From NCBI GenBank assembly GCA_035493475.1, contig DATJIF010000061.1, forward strand, positions 28,952-92,951: 64,000 nt of DNA. The letters run 5' to 3'. Source of the DNA: Actinospica sp035493475. GTDB lineage: Bacteria > Actinomycetota > Actinomycetes > Streptomycetales > Catenulisporaceae. Positions 52,714-62,400 of the stretch are shown here, piece after piece. Made by a program: the position numbers and the translations under genes. The first letter of the stretch is position 1; each line of letters opens with the position of its first letter. Under the pieces are notes generated by a model. It was not told the DNA's origin, ran no database searches, and worked only from the letters and a program-made list of their open reading frames with translations.

Positions 52714-53964
52714 ATGAGGGGGCGCCGAGAAGAGTTCGCCCGCCGGCGTCGCGCAATCGGTCTTTCCCAGGAAGAGCTTGCAGACCGGCTTAAAGTGACT
52801 GCGAGAACAGTCGCGCGTTGGGAAACCGGCGAGAGCGAGCCCGTGCCGTGGTTTCGTCCTCGGATCGCAAGCTGCCTGCGTGTTTCGCTCGAAGAGCTCG
52901 ATGCCCTGCTGATAGCCCCAGGCCGCGGCCCGGGGACGGCTATAAGCCCGCTGAGCGGGACCATTACCACGAAGAGCGAGTTCTACGACCAGTCCGCAGG
53001 CGAGGCGCTGGCGTTCGCCGACTCGCTGACCCTCGAAGCGCCGGCGGGCGACGTACTCCAGTTGCAGGAACGTGTGGTGGCGCTCGCCTCGTCGTACATG
53101 ACCCAATCGGTCGACGTGGTAGCGCCGGAGGCATACAGCATCAGTCGCGATGCCCAAGCGTTGATTCCTGGCCAGCGTTCCGCGGGGGCGAAAGCCGATT
53201 TGCTCGTCGTCGTTTCGCGGTCTCTCGCCCTGCTCGCCAACGCCGCGATGGACACTGGAAATCACAGCGCGGCTGCCCATCACGCGGAGGCCGCAGCACG
53301 CATCGCAAGCCGTGTGGGCCACGGCGGAATCGAGGCATGGTCGCGCGGATTGCAGGCGAGCAACGCCTTCTGGGCGGGAGACTTCTCCGACTCCCTTCGC
53401 ATCGCGGCGACCGCACTACCCTCGGCGTCCCACGGGACGACGGGAGTCTTCCTCGCCTCGCTGCTCGCCCGAGCGGCCGGCCGGGCCGGAGATCGAAGCG
53501 CTCTGGACTTCGCGCTGGCTGCCGCCGCCCGTGCCAGGGAGACGGCTCGGGCTGACGAGGTCGAAGGAGTCTTCGGGTTCAGCGAGGCCAAGCAGTACCT
53601 CTATGCGGCAAGCGGGTACCTCGGCTTGCGTGAGGACCCACGCCGAGCACTGGCGTACGCGCAGGACGCTCTCGCTCTCTACTCGACGGCGGATACGCGA
53701 TCAGTGGGCGATGAAGCTGGTGCCAGAATCGACGTCGCCACTGCGCACCTAAGGCTCGGCGAGTTCGACGGCGCGATCGAGGCGCTGAGCCTGGTCCTGG
53801 AGCTGCCCGCAGAAATGCGCGTGGCCTCGATCGTCACGCGACTCGGCCGTATTCGGCAGGAGTTTCGCGCGGCCGGCTCCAACACCGCGGACGTCACTGC
53901 CGCCGTCGAACGGATCGACGCCTTCAGGAGGGCAGCAGACCGGGCGGCGGCTGCGGGACAATGA
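52714..53964 (+). CDS. XRE-family transcriptional regulator with TPR-like C-terminus
   Basis: 416 residues. Residues 5-65 are a good helix-turn-helix: RRRRAIGLSQEELADRLKVT, then TARTVARWETGESEPVP, the canonical XRE pattern with a recognition helix. The C-terminal about 300 residues are TPR-like helices (ALAYAQDALALYSTAD, LRLGEFDGAIEAL). Probably a repressor or activator of the downstream kinase/methyltransferase genes, which start 4 bases after its stop. RBS GGAGACTAGGAG precedes the ATG. Confidence 0.8.
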   Translation: MRGRREEFARRRRAIGLSQEELADRLKVTARTVARWETGESEPVPWFRPRIASCLRVSLEELDALLIAPGRGPGTAISPLSGTITTKSEFYDQSAGEALAFADSLTLEAPAGDVLQLQERVVALASSYMTQSVDVVAPEAYSISRDAQALIPGQRSAGAKADLLVVVSRSLALLANAAMDTGNHSAAAHHAEAAARIASRVGHGGIEAWSRGLQASNAFWAGDFSDSLRIAATALPSASHGTTGVFLASLLARAAGRAGDRSALDFALAAAARARETARADEVEGVFGFSEAKQYLYAASGYLGLREDPRRALAYAQDALALYSTADTRSVGDEAGARIDVATAHLRLGEFDGAIEALSLVLELPAEMRVASIVTRLGRIRQEFRAAGSNTADVTAAVERIDAFRRAADRAAAAGQ

Positions 53965-53968
53965 GGGA

Positions 53969-54901
53969 GTGCCCCAGCCCCAGGTAACCGAAAGCGGCCC
54001 GTTCGCCGAGCACCTGCTCCGCACAACACTTGAACACGCCTGCCGCCACGCCGACGTCGACCATCGCGGGGCGCAACTGATCCATGTGACAGTCAATGCC
54101 ATCTTTCGCCTCGCCAGTGCGCCGATCATCGTGCGCATCGCAGCTTCCCCGAGTCTCATGCCCAAGGTCGAGCGCGTCGTTGCAGCGGCGAAGTGGCTCG
54201 AACGCCAAGGCGTCGCGGCCGTCCGGCTCTCCGAGATAGATCAGCCGCTGCTGGTCCGGGAGACCGGCCACGTCGTCACCTTCTGGCAATACCTGTCTCA
54301 GACGGAAGCGCCGCCTTCTGCCGGAGACCTGGCGAAGCCTCTGCGCTCCCTGCACTCGCTACCTATGCCGCAGTTCAACCTCCCGAGGTGGGATCCCCTA
54401 CCGACAGCACGCGCACGTGTTGATGCTTGCCCGGATACTTTGCTGACTGCCCAGGAGCGGCGCTGGTTCGCGGACTACGCCGACATGCTGAACGAGGAGT
54501 TGGACTCCCTCTCGTTTCCGCTGAAGCGAAGTGTCATCCACGGGGACGCCTACGTGGGCAACCTGCTGCGTGATCAGAACGGGGCGGCCGTGCTCTGCGA
54601 TCTTGACAGCCTGTGTTTCGGGCCGCCCGAATGGGACCTCATCCCCGAACTCGTGGGCCATATCCGCTATCACAGACCATCCATCGAGTATCAGCGCCTC
54701 GTTGACGCCTATGGTTTCGATCCCCGCTCTTGGCCCGGCCACCAGACGCTCCTGCGCGTCCGGGAGTACCTGGTCCTGACGAGCGTCCTGCCGGTGCTCG
54801 ATTCCAGTCCGGGCATTGCGGCGGAGTTCCACCATCGAATCAGGTCGCTCAGGGACGGTGACCACGAGGCCCAGTGGACTCCGTTCGGCCGGGCGGCCTA
54901 G
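53969..54901 (+). CDS. APH-family kinase (aminoglycoside phosphotransferase fold)
   Basis: 310 residues from GTG 53969. Kinase motifs: a VIHGDAYVGNLL catalytic loop (H-G-D-x4-N) and the metal-binding VLCDLDSLCFGPPEWDL. The N-lobe ATP strand is less clear. The substrate could be an amino sugar, choline-like alcohol or amino acid; sequence alone cannot choose. It sits in an operon behind the XRE-TPR regulator and before a second kinase-fold gene. Not evidence of antibiotic resistance by itself. Confidence 0.7.
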   Translation: MPQPQVTESGPFAEHLLRTTLEHACRHADVDHRGAQLIHVTVNAIFRLASAPIIVRIAASPSLMPKVERVVAAAKWLERQGVAAVRLSEIDQPLLVRETGHVVTFWQYLSQTEAPPSAGDLAKPLRSLHSLPMPQFNLPRWDPLPTARARVDACPDTLLTAQERRWFADYADMLNEELDSLSFPLKRSVIHGDAYVGNLLRDQNGAAVLCDLDSLCFGPPEWDLIPELVGHIRYHRPSIEYQRLVDAYGFDPRSWPGHQTLLRVREYLVLTSVLPVLDSSPGIAAEFHHRIRSLRDGDHEAQWTPFGRAA

Positions 54902-54958
54902 CTGATTCCGGCGCCGTTGCAGCAACCGTTGGCCACGTTGCTACAGGAGGTCTCTCGC

Positions 54959-55801
54959 ATGATCCAACTTCCCGCTTCTCAGCGCCTCGACCTTCGCACA
55001 ACGGACGTGGACGACGTCCTCTCTCGCGTGCAGTCCGCGCTTCAATTGGCGATGACGACGCAGACGGTTGTCAAGCGCCGGTCGATCGGGTTTCGCTCGG
55101 ACCGAGGCACGTGGGTGCGTGTCGAGTGTCGGGGCCTGGAGCGCGACGGCGGCCAGGGCTGGGGTCTGGAGGCAGCACGGACGATCGTCGGCGTCCCGAT
55201 TCCCGCATGGCGCGCTGGAGTGTCGTGGCTCGATTCCGAGCGAGAAGTGCTGTGGCGGGCCGATGAGACCGAGTTGATCGACGAAGCCCCGATCGGTCGG
55301 GCGAAGAGCGCTACCGACCTTCCCGAATCCTGGTGGCGTGCGTTCGGCTCGGCGATGGACCAACTCTCCGGCCACATCACCACGCGCGTGGCCACACCGG
55401 ACTGCGAGCCGATCACCATCGAGCGGGTCGAGGCCGCCATCCGCGCCGTCTACCCTGGTGCCGTCGGAGTCCGGATCGACGAGTGGGCGACCGCCCACGC
55501 GGATTTGACCTGGGCGAATATCACCGGGCCCGGACTGTGGTTCCTCGACTGGGAGGATCATGGGCGCGCGCCCCGCGGTCTAGATGCCGCGGTCCTGTGG
55601 TTCGGGTCGCTGGCGGTGCCCGATGTCGCCCAGCGGGTCTGCCGTGAACTGCGCTGTGATCTCGACTGTCGGACGGGACGGGTGATGCAGCTGTTCAAGT
55701 GTGCCGAGCTGCTGGGGTGGGCGGGTGAGGACGAGCCGCTGCGGCTGCCGGCCCGCCGGGAGGCGGACAGGCTTCTCGCCCAGCTGGCTGCTGAACCGTG
55801 A
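54959..55801 (+). CDS. APH-fold protein, divergent
   Basis: 280 residues from ATG 54959 (AGGAGG 8 bases upstream); an upstream CTG/ATG at 54917 would add 14. The segment ATAHADLTWANITGPGLWFL and the following DWEDHGRAPRGLDAAV resemble the catalytic loop and metal site of APH-fold kinases (HADLTWAN for HGDL..N; DWED for D-F-E/D). The N-lobe is unclear. It may be a kinase or pseudokinase for the same pathway as its neighbour. Confidence 0.5.
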   Translation: MIQLPASQRLDLRTTDVDDVLSRVQSALQLAMTTQTVVKRRSIGFRSDRGTWVRVECRGLERDGGQGWGLEAARTIVGVPIPAWRAGVSWLDSEREVLWRADETELIDEAPIGRAKSATDLPESWWRAFGSAMDQLSGHITTRVATPDCEPITIERVEAAIRAVYPGAVGVRIDEWATAHADLTWANITGPGLWFLDWEDHGRAPRGLDAAVLWFGSLAVPDVAQRVCRELRCDLDCRTGRVMQLFKCAELLGWAGEDEPLRLPARREADRLLAQLAAEP

Positions 55802-55865
55802 GCCTGCGGGCATATGAGTTGGCGGGTGCCGGTCGTTGTCGGTGCTCGCCGGTAAGGTCCGGCCG

Positions 55866-57092
55866 GTGAGCCTGGACACTGAAGACGCCCTCCGTGACCC
55901 TGCCGCGCTGCGCTCCTCGATGGTTGAGCGCCTACGTGCACGCAGCTCGATCGACTCGCCCGAGATCGAGCGCGCTTTCGCGGTGGTCCCGCGCCATCTG
56001 TTTGCCCCGGAAGCCGCCCTCGGCGAGGTGTACGACGAAGACGCCGTCGTGCGTACGAAGTACGGCCCGGACGGGACGTGCTTGAGCTCCGTTTCGGCGC
56101 CGCACGCGCAGGCGCTGATGCTCAAGGCTCTCGGGGCGGTGGCCGGGGATCGGGTCGTGGAGTACGGCTCGGGCGGATACAACGCCGCGTTGCTGGCCGA
56201 AGTCGTCGGCCAGGGCGGGCGTGTGACGACGGTGGACATTGACGAGGATGTGACCGATCGGGCTGCGCGGTATCTGGAGCACGCGGGGTATTCGCGAGTG
56301 CGGGTGGCGCTGGCCGATGCCGAGGGTGGTGTGGATGGCGGCCCGTTCGATCGGGCGATGGTGACGTTTGGCGCCTGGGACCTGCCGCCGGTCTGGACGG
56401 CGCAGCTGGTGGATGGCGGGGTTCTGGTGGTGCCGCTGCGGATGGCCGGACTGACGCGGGTTGTGGCGTTCGTCAAGGACGGTGAGCGGCTGGTGAGCAC
56501 GGGGCACGAGATGTTCGGGTTCGTGCCGGCTCAAGGGGCCGGGGCTCACGAAACCGGCGTCGTGGAGCTGGGTGCGGGGATCGCGTTGGAGTTCGACGAC
56601 GGCGCGCCCGAGGATGCGGCTGCTCTGGCTGGGGCTGTGGCGGGGAGTCGGGCGCAGGCGTGGAGCGGGGTGACCGTTCCGGGGATGACGCCGTTCGACC
56701 TGCTGCATCTGTGGCTGGGGTTCACGCTGCCCGGGGTGTGCCGGCTGCGGGTGGACCCAGACGCCGGGGCGCAGGAGGGTTGCCCGGTGCCGAAGGTCAT
56801 CGGGCCGGTGGCGAGCCGGGGCGGGTCCTTCGCGTACCTGACCTGTCGGCGGTGTGAGGACACGGGGGAGGCGGAGCCGGAGTTGTGGGAGTTTGGGGCG
56901 CGCGGTTTCGGGCCGCTGGCCGGCGAGTTGGCCGAGCTCGTCGTTGCCGAGGTGCGCCGCTGGGACGCGGGGTATCGGCATGGGCCGGTGCCGCGCATCG
57001 TCGCGACCCCGGCCGGTGGGCCCTCGCAGCTGCCCGCGATCGGGTACGAGCTGGTCAAGCGGCACGTGCGGATCGCGGTGCACTGGGGCTAG
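55866..57092 (+). CDS. FxLD-system-type (PCMT-like) methyltransferase
   Basis: 408 residues from GTG 55866; TAAGGT (55853-55858) ends 7 bases before it, so the mRNA is probably leaderless. Residues about 15-190 follow the L-isoaspartate O-methyltransferase fold: FAVVPRHLFAPE, SSVSAPHAQALMLKAL, the SAM loop VVEYGSGGYNAALL, and VTFGAWDLPPVW. The C-terminal half, with AYLTCRRCED, is characteristic of the methyltransferases named for FxLD lanthipeptide systems. No lanthipeptide precursor, LanC-like or dehydratase gene is visible around it, so it appears orphaned. It converges on the 57089 gene. Confidence 0.65.
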   Translation: MSLDTEDALRDPAALRSSMVERLRARSSIDSPEIERAFAVVPRHLFAPEAALGEVYDEDAVVRTKYGPDGTCLSSVSAPHAQALMLKALGAVAGDRVVEYGSGGYNAALLAEVVGQGGRVTTVDIDEDVTDRAARYLEHAGYSRVRVALADAEGGVDGGPFDRAMVTFGAWDLPPVWTAQLVDGGVLVVPLRMAGLTRVVAFVKDGERLVSTGHEMFGFVPAQGAGAHETGVVELGAGIALEFDDGAPEDAAALAGAVAGSRAQAWSGVTVPGMTPFDLLHLWLGFTLPGVCRLRVDPDAGAQEGCPVPKVIGPVASRGGSFAYLTCRRCEDTGEAEPELWEFGARGFGPLAGELAELVVAEVRRWDAGYRHGPVPRIVATPAGGPSQLPAIGYELVKRHVRIAVHWG

Positions 57093-58141
57093 GCGGCCGG
57101 CGGCAGGAGGGCGCGCAGGTGCGCGTCCGTGGCGGCGAAGCGCGGCAGCAGCCGGGCCGGGTGGTCGGGCGCCGGTTGTCGATCGTGGCCTGGTGCGGGC
57201 CAGGTGTACAGCTCGCGCATGGTGTAGGCGAGTTGGTAGAGGTGCAGCCTGGCGAGCAGGTCCGGGTGCGCGAACAGGTCCGGGTAGTCTTCGGCGATCC
57301 AGCCGAGGATCTGGCGCATGGCGGTCGGCTCGATCATCTCGGGGTCGGCGGTGCCCGCCCAGTCCACGGCGCGCAGGAACGGTTCGAGGTCCTGGTCCGG
57401 GGCGCCGAGTCGGGCCCATTCGAAGTCGAGGACGGCGGTGATCTGCCCGTGTTCGTCGCACAGGAGGTTGCTGAAGTTCAGGTCGCTGTGCACGACGGCG
57501 CTTGCCTCGGCGCGGTAGGGGTCGGCTGGTGTGAGGCGGCGCAGGGCGGCTTCGGCGTCGTCGGCGAGTTCGGGCGGAAGCTGTGATCCGGTGGCTGCGT
57601 GGGCGGCCAGGTGTAGTGCGCGCTGTACGGGAAGTGGGCAGATGTCCAGGCCGATGATGTCCGGCAGCGCGGTCGGCGCCGTGTTCTTGTGCTCTTCGAG
57701 CATCCGGGCGACTTCGGCTGGTGGGGACCAGCTGTGCAGAGCGCGAAGGACGGTGGAGACCTGGGCGATCGAGCGCCGCTGCTCGCGGTGGCCGAGGGTC
57801 GGCCATAGCTGGGTGAGTGGGCGGCCGGGGGCGAGGCGGCTGACTGTCCACGCGATCTGACCGTCCTGGCCGGCGGCGATGATCGGGGGGCAGCGGATCT
57901 CCGGGGGCAGTGCGGCGCAGAGCGCGGCTTCGCGCACGAGCCGTTGGATGTCGCCTCGCCAGCACACGCGCACGATTTTCTCGCCGATCCGCCAGGCGTC
58001 GTTGGACGCGCTCGGCAGCGCGCTCGCCTCGCCGTAGTCGCGCAGGCGGGCCAGGTCCAGGACGCGGGACAGGCGTGTGCGGGCGTCGTGTTCGGTCACG
58101 TCGTTCAGCATCCTGATCGCGGCCGGTGACGGCAAAGGCAT
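57089..58141 (-). CDS. APH-family kinase
   Basis: 350 residues if ATG 58141 is used; ATG 58111 (10 codons later) is equally possible, and neither has a clear RBS. The frame runs on upstream but that part is Arg-rich noise. Motifs are textbook: catalytic VVHSDLNFSNLL (H-x-D-L-N..N), metal site AVLDFEWARLG. It overlaps the end of the FxLD-type methyltransferase by 4 bases in convergent orientation. Substrate unknown. Confidence 0.7.
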   Translation of the reverse strand: MPLPSPAAIRMLNDVTEHDARTRLSRVLDLARLRDYGEASALPSASNDAWRIGEKIVRVCWRGDIQRLVREAALCAALPPEIRCPPIIAAGQDGQIAWTVSRLAPGRPLTQLWPTLGHREQRRSIAQVSTVLRALHSWSPPAEVARMLEEHKNTAPTALPDIIGLDICPLPVQRALHLAAHAATGSQLPPELADDAEAALRRLTPADPYRAEASAVVHSDLNFSNLLCDEHGQITAVLDFEWARLGAPDQDLEPFLRAVDWAGTADPEMIEPTAMRQILGWIAEDYPDLFAHPDLLARLHLYQLAYTMRELYTWPAPGHDRQPAPDHPARLLPRFAATDAHLRALLPPAA

Positions 58142-58497
58142 TTGCCGCGGACGGTGGGCCCCGTCGTCTTGGAGGCGGCTGGCTGCCTGGCCGGGCGGCA
58201 TCCTCACGGCGGCAACGGTCCCGATGGCCCTTGTGGACGACCACTTTTCCCCGGGCCGCCCGATAGCTGCCGGGTTTTCTGGGACAGGCCGAGGGGTCAA
58301 GGATGAGCGCAGCTCATCGCGTCTGCGGCGCCGCAGGCGTCCTTGACGGATCGGGATGTCCCGGACACTTCTTCGTCGGGCGGCCCGACCCGTACTCGCC
58401 GCATTGGCCACGGCATCGGCTCATGAGGCGCGCAACCGAGATCAGATCGGCGGGTGGGCGCCGGTCGTGGCGGGACGCGCGCGGCCGGGTGGTTCGG
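58142..58497. other. Intergenic region before the APH gene
   Basis: 356 bases. The minus-strand frame that continues upstream of the APH start lacks a credible start and is Arg-rich. I see no hairpin, RNA gene or promoter of good quality. Confidence 0.35.
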
Positions 58498-59283
58498 TTA
58501 GGCGGTGGCCGGTTTGGTGGCGATGGCCAGTATGTGGATGGAGAGGGCGGGTGCGTCGCGCTGCGCCTCGGCGGCCAGGTGGAGCGCGGTGTCGGTCAGG
58601 TTCGGGTCGCGCCGGGCGAGGGCTCCGAGCGGGCCTTCGATGCCGAGGACGTCGGGGCGCGAGAACCGGGCGTGTTCGATCTCGGCGGCCAGTTCGGCGG
58701 GGGTGTGGTGGTAGGTGCAGGCGTGCCAGTCTCCGCCGTGCGCGTCGTGTCCGTGGGTCATGATGGCGGCGAGGTGGCGTGCGTCGTCCGGGGTGTGCGG
58801 TTGGCCGTCGGCGGCGCGGGTGGCGGGTTTCGCCCAGCGGGACAGGGCGGCGGCGAACAGGATTCCTCCGGGGCGCAGCTCCCGGTACGTCTCGGTCAGC
58901 GCTCGGGCGCGGTCGGCCGGGTTGACGAGGTGGTAGAGCGGTCCGAGCAGCAGCAGCGCGTCGGCGCGCCCGGGGAGGAGGGGTAGTGCGGTCGCGTCGG
59001 CGACCAGCGCGGGGATTGCGTGTTCGGCGGCTTGCCGGGCGTGGATTTCGACCACGTCGGCCAGCACGACGCGGTACCCACGGTCGCGTAGCCAGGCCGC
59101 GTAGTAGCCCGGTCCGCCGCCCACGTCGAGCACGACGGCTCCGGGGGCCGGAAGGCGCTGGGCGATCAGGTTCTTGGTGCGTTCGGCTTCGATGCGGTTG
59201 CGCTGCTGGTCGAGTCGCCCGGTCTCCCGCCCGCGCGCGTAGGCGGCCTGGACCAGCGGGCGGCCGTCCTGGTTCACGATCAT
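58498..59283 (-). CDS. Class I SAM-dependent methyltransferase
   Basis: 261 residues from ATG 59283. SAM loop VLDVGGGPGYYAAWL, then VVLADVVEIHARQA, and a motif region LLLLGPLYHLVNPADRARAL, the UbiE/MenG or SAM-MT11 type. The substrate is unknown. The last gene of the minus-strand pair that follows the relaxase block. Confidence 0.75.
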   Translation of the reverse strand: MIVNQDGRPLVQAAYARGRETGRLDQQRNRIEAERTKNLIAQRLPAPGAVVLDVGGGPGYYAAWLRDRGYRVVLADVVEIHARQAAEHAIPALVADATALPLLPGRADALLLLGPLYHLVNPADRARALTETYRELRPGGILFAAALSRWAKPATRAADGQPHTPDDARHLAAIMTHGHDAHGGDWHACTYHHTPAELAAEIEHARFSRPDVLGIEGPLGALARRDPNLTDTALHLAAEAQRDAPALSIHILAIATKPATA

Positions 59284-59497
59284 GGCGCCTCGTCCCTGAT
59301 CCGTCGGAGTGTTCCGGCACGCACCCCGGGTTGGACGGCGATGACGATCACGGCCGGGGTGCCGCGTTCCTCGAAGGATGGCGCCGGGCGCGATACCGGG
59401 CAACGGAATATGCCGCCAGAGCGCTGCGGCGCCGCGTGGGGAGGGCGCGGTGCGCGTCCCGGCCCGAGGCCGGTGACGGCGGTTTCCGGCGGCGCGG

Positions 59498-62400
59498 CTA
59501 GTAGCCGATCTCGCGTTCGCTGGAGCGGTGGACGTCGTGCTCGATGTGCCGACGGGTGGTGTGCTGCGGCTCGTCGTAGTCGGCCGCCCGGGAGCGGGCC
59601 GGGACCGGCTGGCGCTTGGGCGAACTGGAGCGGGCGGCGCGGGCCGGGGCCTGGGTCGTCTCGTCCGTACCGAGGGCGAGCAGGCGGCCGACGGATATCT
59701 CCGCCTGGCGGTGGACCAGGTGGTCGCTCTCGTTGGCGGCCACGACGGGGCCGAGCGGTTGGACCGGGTCCTGCGCCGTGACCTTGTACTGCTCCCGGTA
59801 GGCGGCCACGGTCGCGATGTGGCGGCGCCATTCGGCGTCCTGCTGGACGCCGCGCGGTGTGGTGCGGTTGTCCTCGATCCACGCCGGGCGTTCGGCGGCG
59901 GCGCGGGTTGCCAGCTCCAGGACCCGGACGCGCAGTTGCGCGGTCTGCTCGACCAGCGACGCGCGCAGGTCTTCGTCCCCTTCGACTTCGTGGGCGAGGA
60001 CGCGGCCCGGGGTGGTCAGCCACGCGGGCAGGCTCGTGTGGATGTCGGAGGTGTCGGTGTGGCGGTAGGAGGCGGCGAACGGGCGGTTGTCGAGGTAGGT
60101 GCTGATGCGCAGGGCGAGGCGTTCGGCCGGCTCGGGCAGGGTGTCGAGCTGGTCGCGGCGGGCGGCTTCGCGCAGCAGGAACTCGCCGTTGTGCCCGGCC
60201 TGCTCGGCGAGCAGCAGGGTGCGCCGCAGGGTCGCCCAGGAGGGGGATTCGACGATGCGTTCGGCGAGCTCCTGGTCGAAGGAGTCGGCGATCAGCGCCC
60301 GGTAGGCGGGGCGCGCCATCCGCTCCAGCGTGTACTGGAAGCGCGGGGCCAGGGTGGCGAGCGAGGCGGCCTCGATCTGGTTGTCGCGGATGGTCTCGGT
60401 GGCCGACTTCTCCGCACCCTCCAGCCGCAGGATCCCGATCAGGACCTCCATCGGGGCGTAGGCGCGCGGGTCGGTCTTGGGGTAGTCCAGGCGCTCGTCC
60501 GGGTCCAGCGGCAGCACCTCGTGCGTACCGACGTACAGCTTGGTGCCGTATTCGGCGCGGGAGAGTGCGACGTAGAGCTCTTCGCGGGTCATGCCCGCGG
60601 TGATCAGGGCGTGCGCGGTCTGGACGGTGGTGCCCTGCTCGCGCATGACGGTGCTGGCGTAGGCCAGCTGCACGTATTGGGCGACGTACTTGGCCGGGAG
60701 GGTCACGCTGCCGCCGTGCTCGGCGTGCCGGACCGCGAGCGAGCCGTCCTCGTAGCGGGTGGTCACGGTCCAGTCGTCGCCGTTCTTCACCCAGTCCCGG
60801 CCGCCGTTAGTGCCCAGGCGCCGGTCGTTGTTGCGGGTGGTGATCCAGTCCCCGACGCCTGCGCTCAGACCATCCTGCAGAACGACTCCGCCGACCTCCA
60901 CGTCCCCGGCTTCGACGCGGTCCTGCCGGGCCTGGGCGTTGAGAGCGGTGACGTCGGTGCCGTTGGAGGCGACCAGCAGGGTGCGCTTGCCGGCGAGCAT
61001 GTCCGCTTTCCAACCCTGGTAGGCCAGTTCGGTCATGCCGTCGCGGGTGCCGGAGACGATGCGGTTGTTGCGGGCGTAGAACTCCAGGCCATCGGCGTCC
61101 CCGACGCTGATCTTGAGGGTCGCTTCGGCCTCGGCCGGGTTCTTGAACCGGTAGAGCGTGGACAGCTCGACGTGAGCGGTGGCGTGGGCCAGCAGGCGCA
61201 GGGCACCGCCGGATTCGACGGCGCTGAGCTGGCGGTGGTCGCCGAGCAGGCGCAGCGTCGCGCCGCGCTTCTCGGTGATCTCCAGCAGGCGCTGGAGGTT
61301 GAGGGTGCCGGCCATGCCGGCTTCGTCGACGAGCAGGATGTCGCCCTTGCGCAGCTCGAAGTGCCGCATCTCGAAGGGCACGCGCTTGCCGCCGGCCAGC
61401 TGCTTGGCGTAGCGGCCTTCGGTGTACTCGTAGAGGAACTTGTGGGTGTTCTCCGCCGGGGTGCCCAGTTCGTTGCCGAGCACGGACGCGGCGGTGGAGG
61501 AGGTGCCGAGCGCGACCACGCGCACGCCGTGCTCGCGGGCGACGTGCACCAGGGCCTTCATGGCGGTGGTCTTGCCGGAGCCGGCCGGGCCGATGCCGAT
61601 GGATATCCGGGTGTCGCGGGTGGCGAAGTCTTCGACCAGGGCGCGCTGTCCGGCGTCGAGCTTCCGGCCGGTGGCGTGCTCGAACGAGGTGAGGGATGTG
61701 GCGGCTTCCTTCGCCGAGATCTTCGTCTTGACGGTCGTGGTGGCCGCGGTCAGCAGGCGGTCTTCGGCGCCCAGGACGAGGGCGGAGGTGTAGCGGGCGG
61801 CGCCGTGGTCGATGAAGACGGACTCTCCGCCGCGGCGCTGGAGCTGCGTGGGTTCGCGCGTGAGCGACGGGGCTTCGACGCTGATCGAGGCGTCCAGCGC
61901 GGCCTTGGTGACCTTGTCGATGACGGTGTTCTGTTCGGCCAGGCTGACGAATCCGCCGCGCAGGATGCGTTCGGCTTCGGCGCGGATGTTCCACGTGGTC
62001 CAGGTGGAGCGCACTTCAGCGACCGCGTCGAGGATGTGGCGGGCGGCTTCGCGGATCTGGTTCTCGTCCAGGTCGAGTGCGGCGCGACCAGCGGGGATGC
62101 TCGCAGGGACGAGGGCGGCGACCTTCGCGAGGGCGCCGGTGCTGAACTGGTCGGTCAGGGAGGTGGTCCAGTCCCAGCGCATGGATTCGAGCGAGCGCGG
62201 GGCCTTCTTGCCTTCGCGGGTGTCGAGGTTCGCCTGCCGGGTCAGGGCGTAGGCGGTCTTGCGGCTCGGGTCGTGGCCGTGGTCGCGCCGGTATTCACGC
62301 ACCAGCTGCGCGTACCGTGCTTCGATCATGGTGCGGCGGGAGGAGTAGTGCTCGATGTAGGACAGCGACATGCCCGTGATCTCGCGGACCGGCTGCTTGC

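Noticed and set aside
53969..58141. Reading the APH-fold genes as antibiotic resistance genes
   Set aside because: The fold covers many kinases; there is no feature tying these to aminoglycosides.
55932..58244. Minus-strand frame of about 770 codons covering the FxLD-type methyltransferase and APH genes
   Set aside because: Arg/Pro-rich with no recognisable domain; it overlaps two well-supported genes.
58142..58411. N-terminal extension of the APH gene
   Set aside because: Arg-rich, no RBS, and unlike the N-lobe of APH kinases.
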